Shown in pieces: positions 25,919 through 33,993 of a DNA stretch of 64,000 nt. The stretch covers positions 1 through 64,000 of the forward strand of contig NZ_JACBYI010000016.1 in the NCBI RefSeq assembly GCF_019352175.1, given 5' to 3'. Made by a program: the position numbers and the translations under genes. Origin of the DNA: Paenibacillus sp. S150 (lineage in GTDB: Bacteria > Bacillota > Bacilli > Paenibacillales > Paenibacillaceae). The notes below the pieces were generated by a model. It was not told the origin of the DNA, searched no databases, and saw only the letters and a program-made list of their open reading frames with translations. How positions within the stretch are numbered: the stretch's first letter is position 1; each line of letters opens with the position of its first letter.

Positions 25919-26122
25919 CGTCCAGCCGGCTTCGGGCGAATTCAAAGGCACTTCTGCCTTTGATTCCCTCGTCCAGCCCGCTTCGGGCGAATTCAAAGGC
26001 ACTTCTGCCTTTGATTCCCTCGTCCAGCCCGCTTCGGGCGAATTCAAAGGTACTTCTGCCTTTGATTCCCTCGTCCAGCCCGCTTCGGGCGAATTCAAAG
26101 GCACTTCTGCCTTTGATTCCCT
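25919..26122 (+). repeat. Tandem repeat, four 51-bp units
   Basis: Four nearly identical units begin at 25919, 25970, 26021 and 26072. Each contains two small palindromes (GCCCG-CTT-CGGGC and AAAGGCA-CTTC-TGCCTTT) and an EcoRI-like GAATTC between them. Unit 1 has one changed base (GCCGG) and unit 3 has T for C in the second palindrome. Because 51 is divisible by three, the array is open in several frames on both strands; I do not consider it coding. Confidence 0.9.
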
Positions 26123-26243
26123 CTACCTGCCCGCTGCGGCCAACGCAATCGCGCAGTTTGCTTGTCCGAAGTCCTGATCCATTCTTTCAGCGCAGCCGTG
26201 AATTAACGGATAAGCTTCGCTTCCCCCAAATCTGATCTTTCAA

Positions 26244-26339
26244 GTGGAAACGGCTTCCCCGTCCTTATAAGGACGGTATCCGTTTCAGCGAGAAATAGAA
26301 GGATAATTGAGTGTGCCAAGCATATAAATTCTTATATTT
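26244..26339 (+). repeat. Structured intergenic repeat, family 2, copy 2
   Basis: Begins GTGGAAACGGC, with a good first hairpin (GTCCTTATAAGGAC core inside GGAAACGG/CCGTTTC). The second half is more diverged (ATAGAAGGATAATTG) but keeps CATATAAATTCTTAT. Confidence 0.8.
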
Positions 26340-26344
26340 GCAGC

Positions 26345-26375
26345 AAAAACGGAGCGGAATTTCTTCCGCCCCGTT
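26345..26375 (-). terminator. spoIVA terminator
   Basis: A 12-bp stem with one mismatch (26348-26359 with 26364-26375) followed by five T on the minus strand, 22 bp after the spoIVA stop. Confidence 0.75.
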
Positions 26376-26397
26376 CTCTTTCCGCTCTATGGCTCAC

Positions 26398-27876
26398 TTA
26401 CAGAATGATAGCAATCAGCCCTCCTGAGCCTTCGTTGATGATCCGGCCCAGCGTTTCCTGCAGCTTATAGCGGGCGTTGTCCGGCATCATCGCGATTTTG
26501 CCCTGGATGCCCTCCCGGACAATGGAATGCAGCGAGCGGCCAAAAATATCGGATTCCCAAATCTTGATCGGATCGTTCTCGAAATCCTGCATCAGATACC
26601 GCACCAGCTCTTCGCTCTGCTTCTCCGTGCCGATAATCGGCGAGAACTCAGATTCAACATCCACCCGGATCATGTGAATGGATGGAGCCGTAGCCTTCAG
26701 CCGGACTCCGAAACGCGAGCCCTGGCGGATCAGCTCAGGCTCATCCAGCGCCATTTCAGCGAGGGATGGAGCGGCTATTCCGTAACCGGTTGTCTTCACC
26801 ATTTCCAGCGCTTCCGAGAAGCGGTCATATTCACGTTTGGCGTGCGAGAAATCCTGCATCAGCTGGAGCAGATGATCTTTCCCGCGGATTTCCACACCGA
26901 CAACCTCCATCAGAACCTGATCATAAAGCTCTTCAGGCGCGTACAGATCAATTTCTGCCACACCCTGGCCCATATTCATTCCGCTGAGGCCGGCTCTGTC
27001 AATGAAATCATACTCCGTGAACTGGGAGACCAGGCGGTCAACATCCCGCAAGCGGCGGATGTCCTTCACGGTATCACGGACAGAATTCTCGTAGCTGCTG
27101 CGCAGCCAGTGGTTCTCTCCGAGCACCATTACCCAGCTTGGCAGATTCACATTCACCTCATGTACCGGGAATTCATAGAGCACTTCACGCAGCACCCCGG
27201 TTACATCATCCTCGGTCATATTGGCTGCACTGAGCGTCATGACCGGAATGTCATATTTGGCAGCCAGTTCGCCGCGGAGCTGCTGCGTCTCTTCGCTGCG
27301 CGGCCGGGTTGAGTTGATCACAAGCACAAAGGGCTTGCCAACCTCCTTCAGCTCAGCAATAACACGCTCTTCGGAATCCACATACGAGTGGCGCGGAATT
27401 TCAGCAATCGTGCCGTCTGTAGTCACTACCACACCCAGTGTGGAATGCTCCTGAATAACCTTCCGGGTGCCAATTTCCGCCGCTTCCTGGAATGGAATCG
27501 GCTCCTCAAACCAAGGTGTGGAGATCATCCGAGGACCATTTTCATCCTCATAGCCCTTGGCACCTTCAACCGCATACCCGACACAGTCAACCAGCCGTAC
27601 ATTGACCTCCAGCCCTTCCGCCACCTTGATCTGCACCGCATTGTTCGGCACAAATTTCGGCTCCGTCGTCATGATTGTTTTACCTGCCGCGCTCTGCGGA
27701 AGCTCATCCACCGCTCTTACCCGGTCCGCCTCGCTAGTAATGTTCGGCAAGACGATCGTTTCCATGAAGCGCTTGATGAATGTTGATTTCCCTGTGCGAA
27801 CCGCGCCGACGACGCCAAGATAAATGTCTCCGCCGGTACGCTCGGCAATGTCCTTGAAAATATCCACTTTTTCCAA
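26398..27876 (-). CDS. spoIVA: Stage IV sporulation protein A (spore coat ATPase)
   Basis: A 492-aa protein, the same length as B. subtilis SpoIVA. The Walker A motif GAVRTGKSTF and the following block ITSEADRVRAVDELPQSAAG are highly conserved. SpoIVA polymerises with ATP hydrolysis on the forespore outer membrane to form the coat basement layer and is anchored by SpoVM; the C-terminal residues (GLIAIIL) are the localisation end. The start is a TTG at 27876, with AGGAGGGG at 6 nt, giving (M)EKVDIFKDIAERTGGD as in B. subtilis. The open frame continues 24 codons upstream but is not conserved. A sigma-E-like promoter lies about 200 bp upstream. Confidence 0.97.
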   Translation of the reverse strand: MEKVDIFKDIAERTGGDIYLGVVGAVRTGKSTFIKRFMETIVLPNITSEADRVRAVDELPQSAAGKTIMTTEPKFVPNNAVQIKVAEGLEVNVRLVDCVGYAVEGAKGYEDENGPRMISTPWFEEPIPFQEAAEIGTRKVIQEHSTLGVVVTTDGTIAEIPRHSYVDSEERVIAELKEVGKPFVLVINSTRPRSEETQQLRGELAAKYDIPVMTLSAANMTEDDVTGVLREVLYEFPVHEVNVNLPSWVMVLGENHWLRSSYENSVRDTVKDIRRLRDVDRLVSQFTEYDFIDRAGLSGMNMGQGVAEIDLYAPEELYDQVLMEVVGVEIRGKDHLLQLMQDFSHAKREYDRFSEALEMVKTTGYGIAAPSLAEMALDEPELIRQGSRFGVRLKATAPSIHMIRVDVESEFSPIIGTEKQSEELVRYLMQDFENDPIKIWESDIFGRSLHSIVREGIQGKIAMMPDNARYKLQETLGRIINEGSGGLIAIIL

Positions 27877-28079
27877 AAGAGATCCCCTCCTCATATTACT
27901 CCGAAGAAAAAATGCCTGAAGAGCATCGACTTCGCGTTCCGCCGGCAATCTGACCCTTGCAGGACATCCACCGGACTTGACATGGTCCGCCAGGGAGTCT
28001 AGCTGCTGACTTTAAGGGTTCAAGAAGCATTCCCCCAAGCTAAACCCCGAATGCTCGGACATGCATTTGGACTAGTATC
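27877..28079. other. Long spoIVA leader region
   Basis: No gene is seen. An inverted repeat AGCATTC (28026-28032) / GAATGCT (28049-28055) separated by a GC-rich 16-nt loop lies in the predicted leader. There is no T-run beside it. Confidence 0.4.
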
Positions 28080-28108
28080 ATCATATGTATCCAGAACGGA
28101 TTTATGAC
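28080..28108 (-). promoter_or_regulatory. Candidate sigma-E promoter of spoIVA
   Basis: On the minus strand GTCATAAA (28101-28108), 13 nt, then CATATGAT (28080-28087) resembles the sigma-E pattern (TCATA-type -35, CATA-x3-T -10). spoIVA is sigma-E dependent in B. subtilis. Confidence 0.45.
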
Positions 28109-28258
28109 CCGCTACCCGCGCAATTTATATCGGAATTTCAGAAACCAGCCGCTGCGCGCCGCAGGGCGTCACGACGCCCGGAAGTCTTCTCAGCTAGCAT
28201 ATGAGGGAGAAAACAGGGTTAGAACTTTCTTATGGGGAGGATTTGGGCAGAGTCTTTA

Positions 28259-29014
28259 TCACAGCGGGGATTGGGGGACCGGCTGGCCATCCACCCAGTA
28301 ATAAGGCAAAGATTTCACAGGCACATAATAAGAGGCCTGCTCCAATTGGAGACGCAGGTCGGTGCCCGCTTCAGAAGAACCGCCGTTCTTTTGAACCGCA
28401 GACATAATATCAAGGCTGTAATCGGCATATACCGCACCGTTCCTGTCCATGATGAAAGACAGCGGCTGTCCGGAATAAATACTGTTCAATGTAATGGAAG
28501 CCGTACCCGCTTGCCGGGCATCAATTGTAAAAAGGTCAGGATAAATCTCCTCCCCCACCGGGAGTCTTCCTCCATGCCCCGACTTGAACCGGTTAATCTG
28601 GCGCTGGACATCGTTCACCTTCTGCACGGTAACAAGATCCATCAGCTTGACCGTTGGACGGCTTTCTTCGTCCAATATTAGAAAATAGGCGCTGCCGCCC
28701 TTCTCGAAAGCTGCCGCCGGAATTACCTCCAGATATCCCGTTTCCTGCAGTTTCTTCAAATCGATTACGAATTTCTCATACCGGGGAACGGCTTCATCCG
28801 CGTTAAGAATAGGAAGCAGCCCTTCCTGCTGCCGGTAATCCTCCACAGCGGCCTGTACCCGCTGAACACTTTCGCGGTAGCTGCTGCCTGTCTGCTGCGC
28901 CTTCCCGGGGTACATACAGCCTGTGAGCGGGCTTCCCAGCAGAATGAACGCCGCCAGCAAACCAGCCCTTATTTGGGGCTTCCACTTCTTCTCCCGCCTT
29001 ATGAAGCTCACCAA
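28259..29014 (-). CDS. Lipoprotein in the yphF position
   Basis: A 251-aa predicted lipoprotein. A basic N-terminus (RREKKWK), a hydrophobic stretch and the lipobox LTGC (Cys near residue 32) are present. The mature part is soluble and has no motif I can name. In B. subtilis the lipoprotein gene yphF sits immediately upstream of spoIVA, so this is probably its counterpart, by position rather than by clear motif. The start is TTG at 29014 or GTG at 29011; GGAGGGAGG lies just upstream of both. Confidence 0.7.
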   Translation of the reverse strand: MVSFIRREKKWKPQIRAGLLAAFILLGSPLTGCMYPGKAQQTGSSYRESVQRVQAAVEDYRQQEGLLPILNADEAVPRYEKFVIDLKKLQETGYLEVIPAAAFEKGGSAYFLILDEESRPTVKLMDLVTVQKVNDVQRQINRFKSGHGGRLPVGEEIYPDLFTIDARQAGTASITLNSIYSGQPLSFIMDRNGAVYADYSLDIMSAVQKNGGSSEAGTDLRLQLEQASYYVPVKSLPYYWVDGQPVPQSPL

Positions 29015-29053
29015 GCCCGCCTCCCTCCGTATCCTAGGATGATGTTCGCCGTA

Positions 29054-29422
29054 TTACCACAGCCCGTCTTCTTCGCCGCGCCGCGCCGCCTCAAGCCTGC
29101 GGCGCACAGCAGCTTTGAGGGGGTCCTCAGGAGTATGCACGGTCACGTCGTTCCATACGGCAGCCTGACAGGCCAGACGGACACCTTCGTCCAGGAGATT
29201 GCCCAGCTTTCGCCGTTCGGCATCGCCGGCCGGACTGAGCGCAGCTGCATATTCATCTTCAACCTTCACTTTGCACATCAGGCAACCGGCCTTTCCCCCG
29301 CAGCGGGTACTTATGGCAACTCCGGCTTTGCGCGATGCCTCCAGCAGCGAGGTACCGTGCATGACTACGGCCGAGCGGCCATCCGGCTGAAATGCGACGG
29401 TCCATCCCTTTTGCCGTTTCAT
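29054..29422 (-). CDS. 2Fe-2S iron-sulfur (ferredoxin-like) protein
   Basis: A 122-aa protein with a ferredoxin-type 2Fe-2S domain. The cluster cysteines are in RCGGKAGCLMCKV (C-x5-C-x2-C), with the fourth in RLACQAAV. The N-terminus (FQPDGRSAVVMHGTSLLEASRKAG) matches the beta-grasp start of the fold. A basic tail (RRRLEAARRGEE) follows. The electron partner is unknown. It lies between the yphF-like lipoprotein and a nucleotidyltransferase-like gene on the same strand. Confidence 0.82.
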   Translation of the reverse strand: MKRQKGWTVAFQPDGRSAVVMHGTSLLEASRKAGVAISTRCGGKAGCLMCKVKVEDEYAAALSPAGDAERRKLGNLLDEGVRLACQAAVWNDVTVHTPEDPLKAAVRRRLEAARRGEEDGLW

Positions 29423-29449
29423 GATGCAGCTTCCTTTCTCGGCATTCCG

Positions 29450-30091
29450 TTATGTTTGTATGAATGGTGGAATTCCCAGCAGTTCATCCAGTTTCAGCTG
29501 AAAGGACAAATCCAGTCCATTATCCAGAATAAGGCTGTGCAGCAGCGGCAGATGGACAGACAGGTCCTGCCTCAGATAAGCAGCAATGCGGCAGCAGCGT
29601 TCAGCCCTGCCGCGCAGTATATTGAATATCAGCTCATGCGCCGCAGGCATCAGCCGCAGCAGGCCGATCCCCGCAAAGTCTTGCACAGGAGCATATGCCA
29701 GCAGCCGCTTGATGTCCGCGGAATACTGCCAGGAGCCGTATCCGATCCGAAATCCGCATACCAGCTCAACAGAGATGTGTTCCACAGCATAGCGGCTGCG
29801 CAGCGAGAAACAGCCGCGGCTGTAGTCCTCCTCCGGCCCGCTTACCGCATATCTGCTAAGCGCCTCATGAAGAACTTGCGCGTCCCCAAGATCCGCATAC
29901 AGATCAATGTCACGCGGAGCCGCGTCCAGACTCACGCCATGCAGCAGCAGTCCGCAGCTCCCGCCCAGCAGCCATACCGGGGGCTGCTCCAGCCAAGGCA
30001 AGCTTAACGCCTCCGCAGCACCTCCAAGCGCTCTCCCCAATGATTCCGGTATCGCCGCCAAGGCCATACCCCCACGCCCCATTCCTGTCAA
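29450..30091 (-). CDS. Nucleotidyltransferase-fold protein
   Basis: A protein of up to 213 aa. The segment VWLLGGSCGLLLHGV followed by PRDIDLYAD has the G-S and D-x-D arrangement of the nucleotidyltransferase superfamily (MNT/AbiEii-like). The rest is helical. Substrate and partner are unknown; no antitoxin-like gene is adjacent, so I do not call it a toxin. The start is uncertain: a TTG at 30091, ATG at 30082 and ATG at 30067 are all in frame, and G-rich sequence precedes the last. Confidence 0.6.
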   Translation of the reverse strand: MTGMGRGGMALAAIPESLGRALGGAAEALSLPWLEQPPVWLLGGSCGLLLHGVSLDAAPRDIDLYADLGDAQVLHEALSRYAVSGPEEDYSRGCFSLRSRYAVEHISVELVCGFRIGYGSWQYSADIKRLLAYAPVQDFAGIGLLRLMPAAHELIFNILRGRAERCCRIAAYLRQDLSVHLPLLHSLILDNGLDLSFQLKLDELLGIPPFIQT

Positions 30092-30143
30092 AAAGTCAAA
30101 CGGTTCTTCCAGAAATATGTCTGACTGAATTCAATGTAAATGC

Positions 30144-30323
30144 TTACATAATCGAAGCGGCCCCGCCCAGCAAACCGATTAACATCATCACAAAAGCGAT
30201 TACAGACAATACGCCCCTCAATAGGCCTTTGGTCTTACTGCGCGCAAAGGTAATCAGAAACACGGATACTCCCATAATCAGGATTGCGACCAGGGACAAC
30301 CACATCTTTGTCATCGGGTCCAT
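30144..30323 (-). CDS. DUF2768-type small membrane protein (YphE-like)
   Basis: A 59-aa protein, beginning MDPMTKMWLSLVAIL, with two membrane segments (about residues 8-26 and 36-57) separated by a basic loop (RSKTKGLLRG). This is the pattern of the DUF2768/YphE proteins found between gpsA and yphF in B. subtilis. GGGGGG lies 8 nt before the ATG. An extended -10 (TGTTATAAT, minus strand, near 30363-30371) may serve as promoter. Function unknown, probably sporulation-related by synteny. Confidence 0.7.
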   Translation of the reverse strand: MDPMTKMWLSLVAILIMGVSVFLITFARSKTKGLLRGVLSVIAFVMMLIGLLGGAASIM

Positions 30324-30415
30324 GCGCTGCGCCCCCCATTCGGCGAATTTGGATTATCGACTATTATAACATGAAACCCTATCCATTTCTGCAGGAACAA
30401 ACGAGTGAATAACTC

Positions 30416-30469
30416 AAAAAAAGAGCAGAAATTCACGGAATCTGGGCGGATTCCGGAATATCTGCTCTT
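30416..30469 (-). terminator. Terminator after spoVIF
   Basis: A long interrupted stem (AGAGCAGA...TCTGCTCT with inner CGGAATC/GATTCCG) followed by seven T on the minus strand, 18 bp after the spoVIF stop. Confidence 0.8.
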
Positions 30470-30487
30470 GCTGCATGAAGCGTCAAC

Positions 30488-30763
30488 CTATTTTTTCATC
30501 ATCATTTTCAATAAAGACTCCATTGTGCCCGAATTCGCGCCGCCTTTTTTGACTGCGTTGATAATCTCCTGCACCGTAGCTTCACTAACTGGCACTTTGG
30601 CCATTGATGACACCTGTTTGATCAACTGGCGGAGCTGGGCTTCATTCTGCGTTGTTCCCGGCTTGACCGTGCTGGCCAGCTTTTTGACGGCGCCTTCCGT
30701 AATGTTCTTGCCCGCCTTTTTGTTAATGGCGTTCAAAGCATCCTTGGAAAAATCTCTGCTCAC
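30488..30763 (-). CDS. Stage VI sporulation protein F-like
   Basis: A 91-aa basic helical protein. The central LRQLIKQVSSMAKVPVSEA and the preceding KKAGKNITEGAVKKLASTVK match the SpoVIF family, which in B. subtilis assists spore coat assembly under sigma-K. The tail is rich in Met and Lys (LLKMMMKK). It lies downstream of gpsA by 68 bp and ends in a strong terminator. Confidence 0.78.
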   Translation of the reverse strand: MSRDFSKDALNAINKKAGKNITEGAVKKLASTVKPGTTQNEAQLRQLIKQVSSMAKVPVSEATVQEIINAVKKGGANSGTMESLLKMMMKK

Positions 30764-30831
30764 TATTCATCCCTCCTCCGTCAATCCCCATTTACAACAT
30801 ATGAGAATTTCCGGCAAAAGGTGAACATTCA

Positions 30832-31872
30832 TCAGGAATGCCATTGCTCCCAGGTTTCCTGTGAAATGGCTTCCATCTCCGTCTTGCGGTCCCGTCCCAT
30901 CAAAGCCTCTACCGCACTGCGCGGCGACCTGCCCTTGAACAGGACATGATAAATCTGATCGGTAATCGGCATCTGCACATTAAGGTTAAGCGAAATTGCA
31001 AAGGCCGCTTCCGTCGTGCGAATGCCTTCGACCACCATCCCCATCGATTCCAGCACTTCAGCCAGAGGCTTGCCCTGGCCCAGCATCGAGCCGGCGCGCC
31101 AGTTGCGGCTGTGCTTGCTGGTTGCCGTTACCACCAGGTCGCCCAGGCCGGCAAGGCCGGAAAAGGTCAGCGGATTGGCGCCAAGCTCAACGCCGACCCG
31201 GGAGATCTCAGCCAACCCGCGGGTAAGCAGAGCGGCCTTGGCATTGTCTCCAAAGCCCAAACCATCAGAGAGCCCGGCACCCAGGGCAATGATATTCTTC
31301 AATGCACCGGCCAATTCCACGCCGACCTGATCCCGGTTCGTGTATACCCTGAAATCGTTATTGATGAAGAGCTCCTGCGCAGCGGCTGCGCGGTGTTCAT
31401 CTGACGACGCCACCACCACTGTAGTCGGGCACAGACGGACCACTTCCTCGGCATGACTGGGTCCGGAGAGCACTACAATCTCCCCCTCGCTGCAGCCAAG
31501 CTCTTCGGAGATTACTGTGGACATCCGTTTCATGGTTTCGGTCTCAAACCCCTTGGTCGCATGAATGCAGAGCATTCCGTCCCTCCAGAAGGGCTTCAAA
31601 GCACCGGCAACCTGCCGCATAGCGGAAGATGGCGCGACAATAACAACCGCCTTGGAATCCTTGACGGCCGTCTCCATATCCGTAGTGGCAATAATGTTCA
31701 AAGGCAGTGTAATTCCCGGCAGAAAATGCTGGTTCGCATGGGAGTTGTTAATTTCGGCAGCCTGTTCGGGTTTCCGTGTCCACAGATAAACTTCCGAGTG
31801 GTTAGCCGCCAGCACAGATGCCAGCGCAGTTCCCCAACTGCCCGCGACCAGCACGGTTACTTTATCAGACAA
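30832..31872 (-). CDS. gpsA: NAD(P)-dependent glycerol-3-phosphate dehydrogenase
   Basis: A 346-aa enzyme reducing dihydroxyacetone phosphate to sn-glycerol 3-phosphate for phospholipid synthesis. Signatures: AGSWGTALA, LSGPSHAEEV, catalytic Lys in ELAGALKNIIALGAGL, and SGLAGLGDLVVT. The dinucleotide loop reads VAGSWG where most relatives have GAGSWG, a substitution of the first glycine. It overlaps plsY by 8 bp, so the two successive steps of acyl-glycerophosphate synthesis are co-encoded. Confidence 0.95.
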   Translation of the reverse strand: MSDKVTVLVAGSWGTALASVLAANHSEVYLWTRKPEQAAEINNSHANQHFLPGITLPLNIIATTDMETAVKDSKAVVIVAPSSAMRQVAGALKPFWRDGMLCIHATKGFETETMKRMSTVISEELGCSEGEIVVLSGPSHAEEVVRLCPTTVVVASSDEHRAAAAQELFINNDFRVYTNRDQVGVELAGALKNIIALGAGLSDGLGFGDNAKAALLTRGLAEISRVGVELGANPLTFSGLAGLGDLVVTATSKHSRNWRAGSMLGQGKPLAEVLESMGMVVEGIRTTEAAFAISLNLNVQMPITDQIYHVLFKGRSPRSAVEALMGRDRKTEMEAISQETWEQWHS

Positions 31873-32482
31873 CGCGGTTCCCCTCCTTGACTTTGGAGCC
31901 GATTTTGTTCTCCCGCCCCTGGCTGATCTTCACGATATTGCTCCGGTGCCGCCAAAATGCGAACACGGCAATAATCAGACTGCCCCACAGCTCAGGCGGT
32001 GTAAAGCCGGAAAATATCAGAACTGCCGGGGTCAGCGCCACAAAAAGCAATGAGCCCAGGGAAACATATTTCGTCAGCACAATGGCCGCTATCGCGACAA
32101 TGCCGGCGATCAGCGCAGGCCAAAAGCAAAGCGTCGCCATAACGCCAATGGTGGTTGCAATTCCTTTGCCGCCGCGAAAGTGGAAGTATAAGGGCCAATT
32201 ATGCCCGATGATGGCCGCGATACCGCAGGCTACAGCCACCCAGGTCCCCCATCCGCCAGCCCAGGTTCCGAGCCAGACCGCAGCAATTCCCTTCAGTACG
32301 TCCAGAACCAGCACAAGAGCCGCCGGCCCTTTGCCCATCACGCGCAGTGTATTGGTAGCTCCGGCATTTCCGCTGCCGTATTGACGGATATCAACACCCT
32401 TCAGCAGCCGGACCAGCAACACGCTGAAACTGACAGAGCCAAGCAAATAGCTTACAACGATAACCAGAAGTTCAAACGCCAC
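31865..32482 (-). CDS. plsY: Acyl-phosphate:glycerol-3-phosphate acyltransferase
   Basis: A 205-aa polytopic membrane enzyme that acylates glycerol 3-phosphate. Family motifs: SGNAGATNTLRVMGK, HNWPLYFHFRGGKGIATT, and VSLGSLL. Five or so membrane segments are visible. It lies 11 bp after der and overlaps gpsA, which supplies its substrate; plsC, for the next acylation, is at 35.5 kb. Confidence 0.95.
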   Translation of the reverse strand: MAFELLVIVVSYLLGSVSFSVLLVRLLKGVDIRQYGSGNAGATNTLRVMGKGPAALVLVLDVLKGIAAVWLGTWAGGWGTWVAVACGIAAIIGHNWPLYFHFRGGKGIATTIGVMATLCFWPALIAGIVAIAAIVLTKYVSLGSLLFVALTPAVLIFSGFTPPELWGSLIIAVFAFWRHRSNIVKISQGRENKIGSKVKEGNRVV

Positions 32483-32493
32483 TGTCTTCTCCC

Positions 32494-33819
32494 CTAACCT
32501 TCGTTCTCGGATTTGCGCCGTGTAAAGAGACGGATTGGTGTGCCTTCAAAATTGAACGCCGCGCGGATCTTATTCTCCAGGTACCGTTCATAAGAGAAGT
32601 GCATCAGCGAAGGATCATTAACAAAGACCACGATCGTCGGCGGCTTCACGGCCACCTGGGTCACATAGTTGATGCGCAGGCGGCGGCCTTTGTCCGTTGG
32701 CGGAGGATTAATGGCGACAGCATCAGAAACCACATCATTTACGAGATGTGTCGTAATCCGCAGCGCATGCTGCTGGGCCACGTGTTGGACCACCGGCAGC
32801 AGCTTTTGGAGGCGCTGTTTGGTGAGCGCAGACAAGAAGACTACCGGAGCATAGCTCATAAAAAGGAAATGGTCGCGGATATTGGTCTCAAAGTTCTGCA
32901 TCGTCTTGTCATCCTTCTCGACGGCATCCCACTTGTTGACGACAAAAATCGAAGCCTTGCCCGCATCATGGGCATATCCGGCAATGTGCTTGTCTTGGTC
33001 GATGATGCCTTCCTCGCCGTTGATGACAACGAGCACGACATCGGCCCTCTCAATCGCACGCATGGCCCGCATTACGCTGTATTTCTCTGTCGTTTCATAC
33101 ACCTTGCCGCGTTTGCGCATTCCCGCAGTATCAATCAGCACATACCGCTGTCCATCCCGTTCAAAAGGCGTATCAATAGCGTCACGCGTAGTGCCGGCGA
33201 CATCGCTGACGATTACGCGCTCTTCACCCAAAATGGCATTGACCAGCGAGGATTTGCCTACATTCGGACGGCCGATCAGTGCCACACGAATGACATCCTC
33301 ATCATATTCCTCTTCAGTAGGCTCCGGCAGACGCTCGGTTACCGCATCCAGCAGATCGCCGATTCCCGTGCCATGGCTGCCGGAAATACCGATAGGATCG
33401 CCGATTCCAAGGCTGTAAAATTCATAAATATCATCTGTTCGCTTCAAGTTGTCGACTTTATTAATCGCCAGAACAACCGGCTTGTTGGAACGGAAGAGAA
33501 TTTGTGCCACCTCTTCATCGGCATTCGTCAGTCCGCTCTTCGCCTCACACATAAAGACGATGACATCCGCTTCTTCAATGGCCAGCTCCGCCTGCACGCG
33601 GATGGATTTCAGAATGGCATCCTCACCGTCAATTTCAATTCCTCCGGTATCAATGACGCTGAAGGATTTGCCGTTCCAATCGGAAACCCCATATATCCGG
33701 TCGCGCGTAATTCCCGGTTTATCTTCTACAATGGCCAATCTATCGCCAATCAGCCTGTTAAATATCGTCGATTTACCGACGTTAGGCCTCCCGACAATGG
33801 CCACAACGGGTCTTGCCAT
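32494..33819 (-). CDS. der: Ribosome biogenesis GTPase Der (EngA)
   Basis: A 441-aa GTPase with two G domains: [14 protein letters not shown] near residue 9 and [15 protein letters not shown] near residue 183, each with DTAG/DTGG and NKVD/NKWD motifs, and a C-terminal KH-like domain. It acts in 50S subunit maturation. The start at 33819 ([10 protein letters not shown]) has AGGAGG at 8 nt; in-frame codons further upstream are not conserved. Confidence 0.97.
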   Translation of the reverse strand: MARPVVAIVGRPNVGKSTIFNRLIGDRLAIVEDKPGITRDRIYGVSDWNGKSFSVIDTGGIEIDGEDAILKSIRVQAELAIEEADVIVFMCEAKSGLTNADEEVAQILFRSNKPVVLAINKVDNLKRTDDIYEFYSLGIGDPIGISGSHGTGIGDLLDAVTERLPEPTEEEYDEDVIRVALIGRPNVGKSSLVNAILGEERVIVSDVAGTTRDAIDTPFERDGQRYVLIDTAGMRKRGKVYETTEKYSVMRAMRAIERADVVLVVINGEEGIIDQDKHIAGYAHDAGKASIFVVNKWDAVEKDDKTMQNFETNIRDHFLFMSYAPVVFLSALTKQRLQKLLPVVQHVAQQHALRITTHLVNDVVSDAVAINPPPTDKGRRLRINYVTQVAVKPPTIVVFVNDPSLMHFSYERYLENKIRAAFNFEGTPIRLFTRRKSENEG

Positions 33820-33919
33820 ATTTATTCCTCCTGTCTTCCTTACGCTACTCATCATAGCAAAAAACCATTCAATTGGCTAACGCGCTTCCGTTCGTCCGCC
33901 GTGATCCTCCGGTCTGTAA

Positions 33920-33959
33920 AAGACAATCGGCGAACCCCCGTATCGAGGGTTCGCCGATT
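33920..33959 (-). terminator. rpsA terminator
   Basis: A 13-bp near-perfect stem (33925-33937 with 33947-33959) followed on the minus strand by GTCTTTTA, 35 bp after the rpsA stop. Confidence 0.75.
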
Positions 33960-33993
33960 ACTTTACCCGTATATGAGTGTAAATACGAAGAGA

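Noticed and set aside
25880-26177. Repetitive open frames on both strands across the 51-bp array
   Set aside because: They exist only because the unit length is a multiple of three; no ribosome site, no stable start, no family resemblance.
25741-26339. CRISPR-like array near hbs
   Set aside because: The tandem units have no variable spacers between them and no cas genes are in the window.
29450-30091. AbiEii-type toxin of a toxin-antitoxin pair
   Set aside because: The nucleotidyltransferase motif fits, but no antitoxin-like gene is adjacent and the neighbours are housekeeping or sporulation genes.
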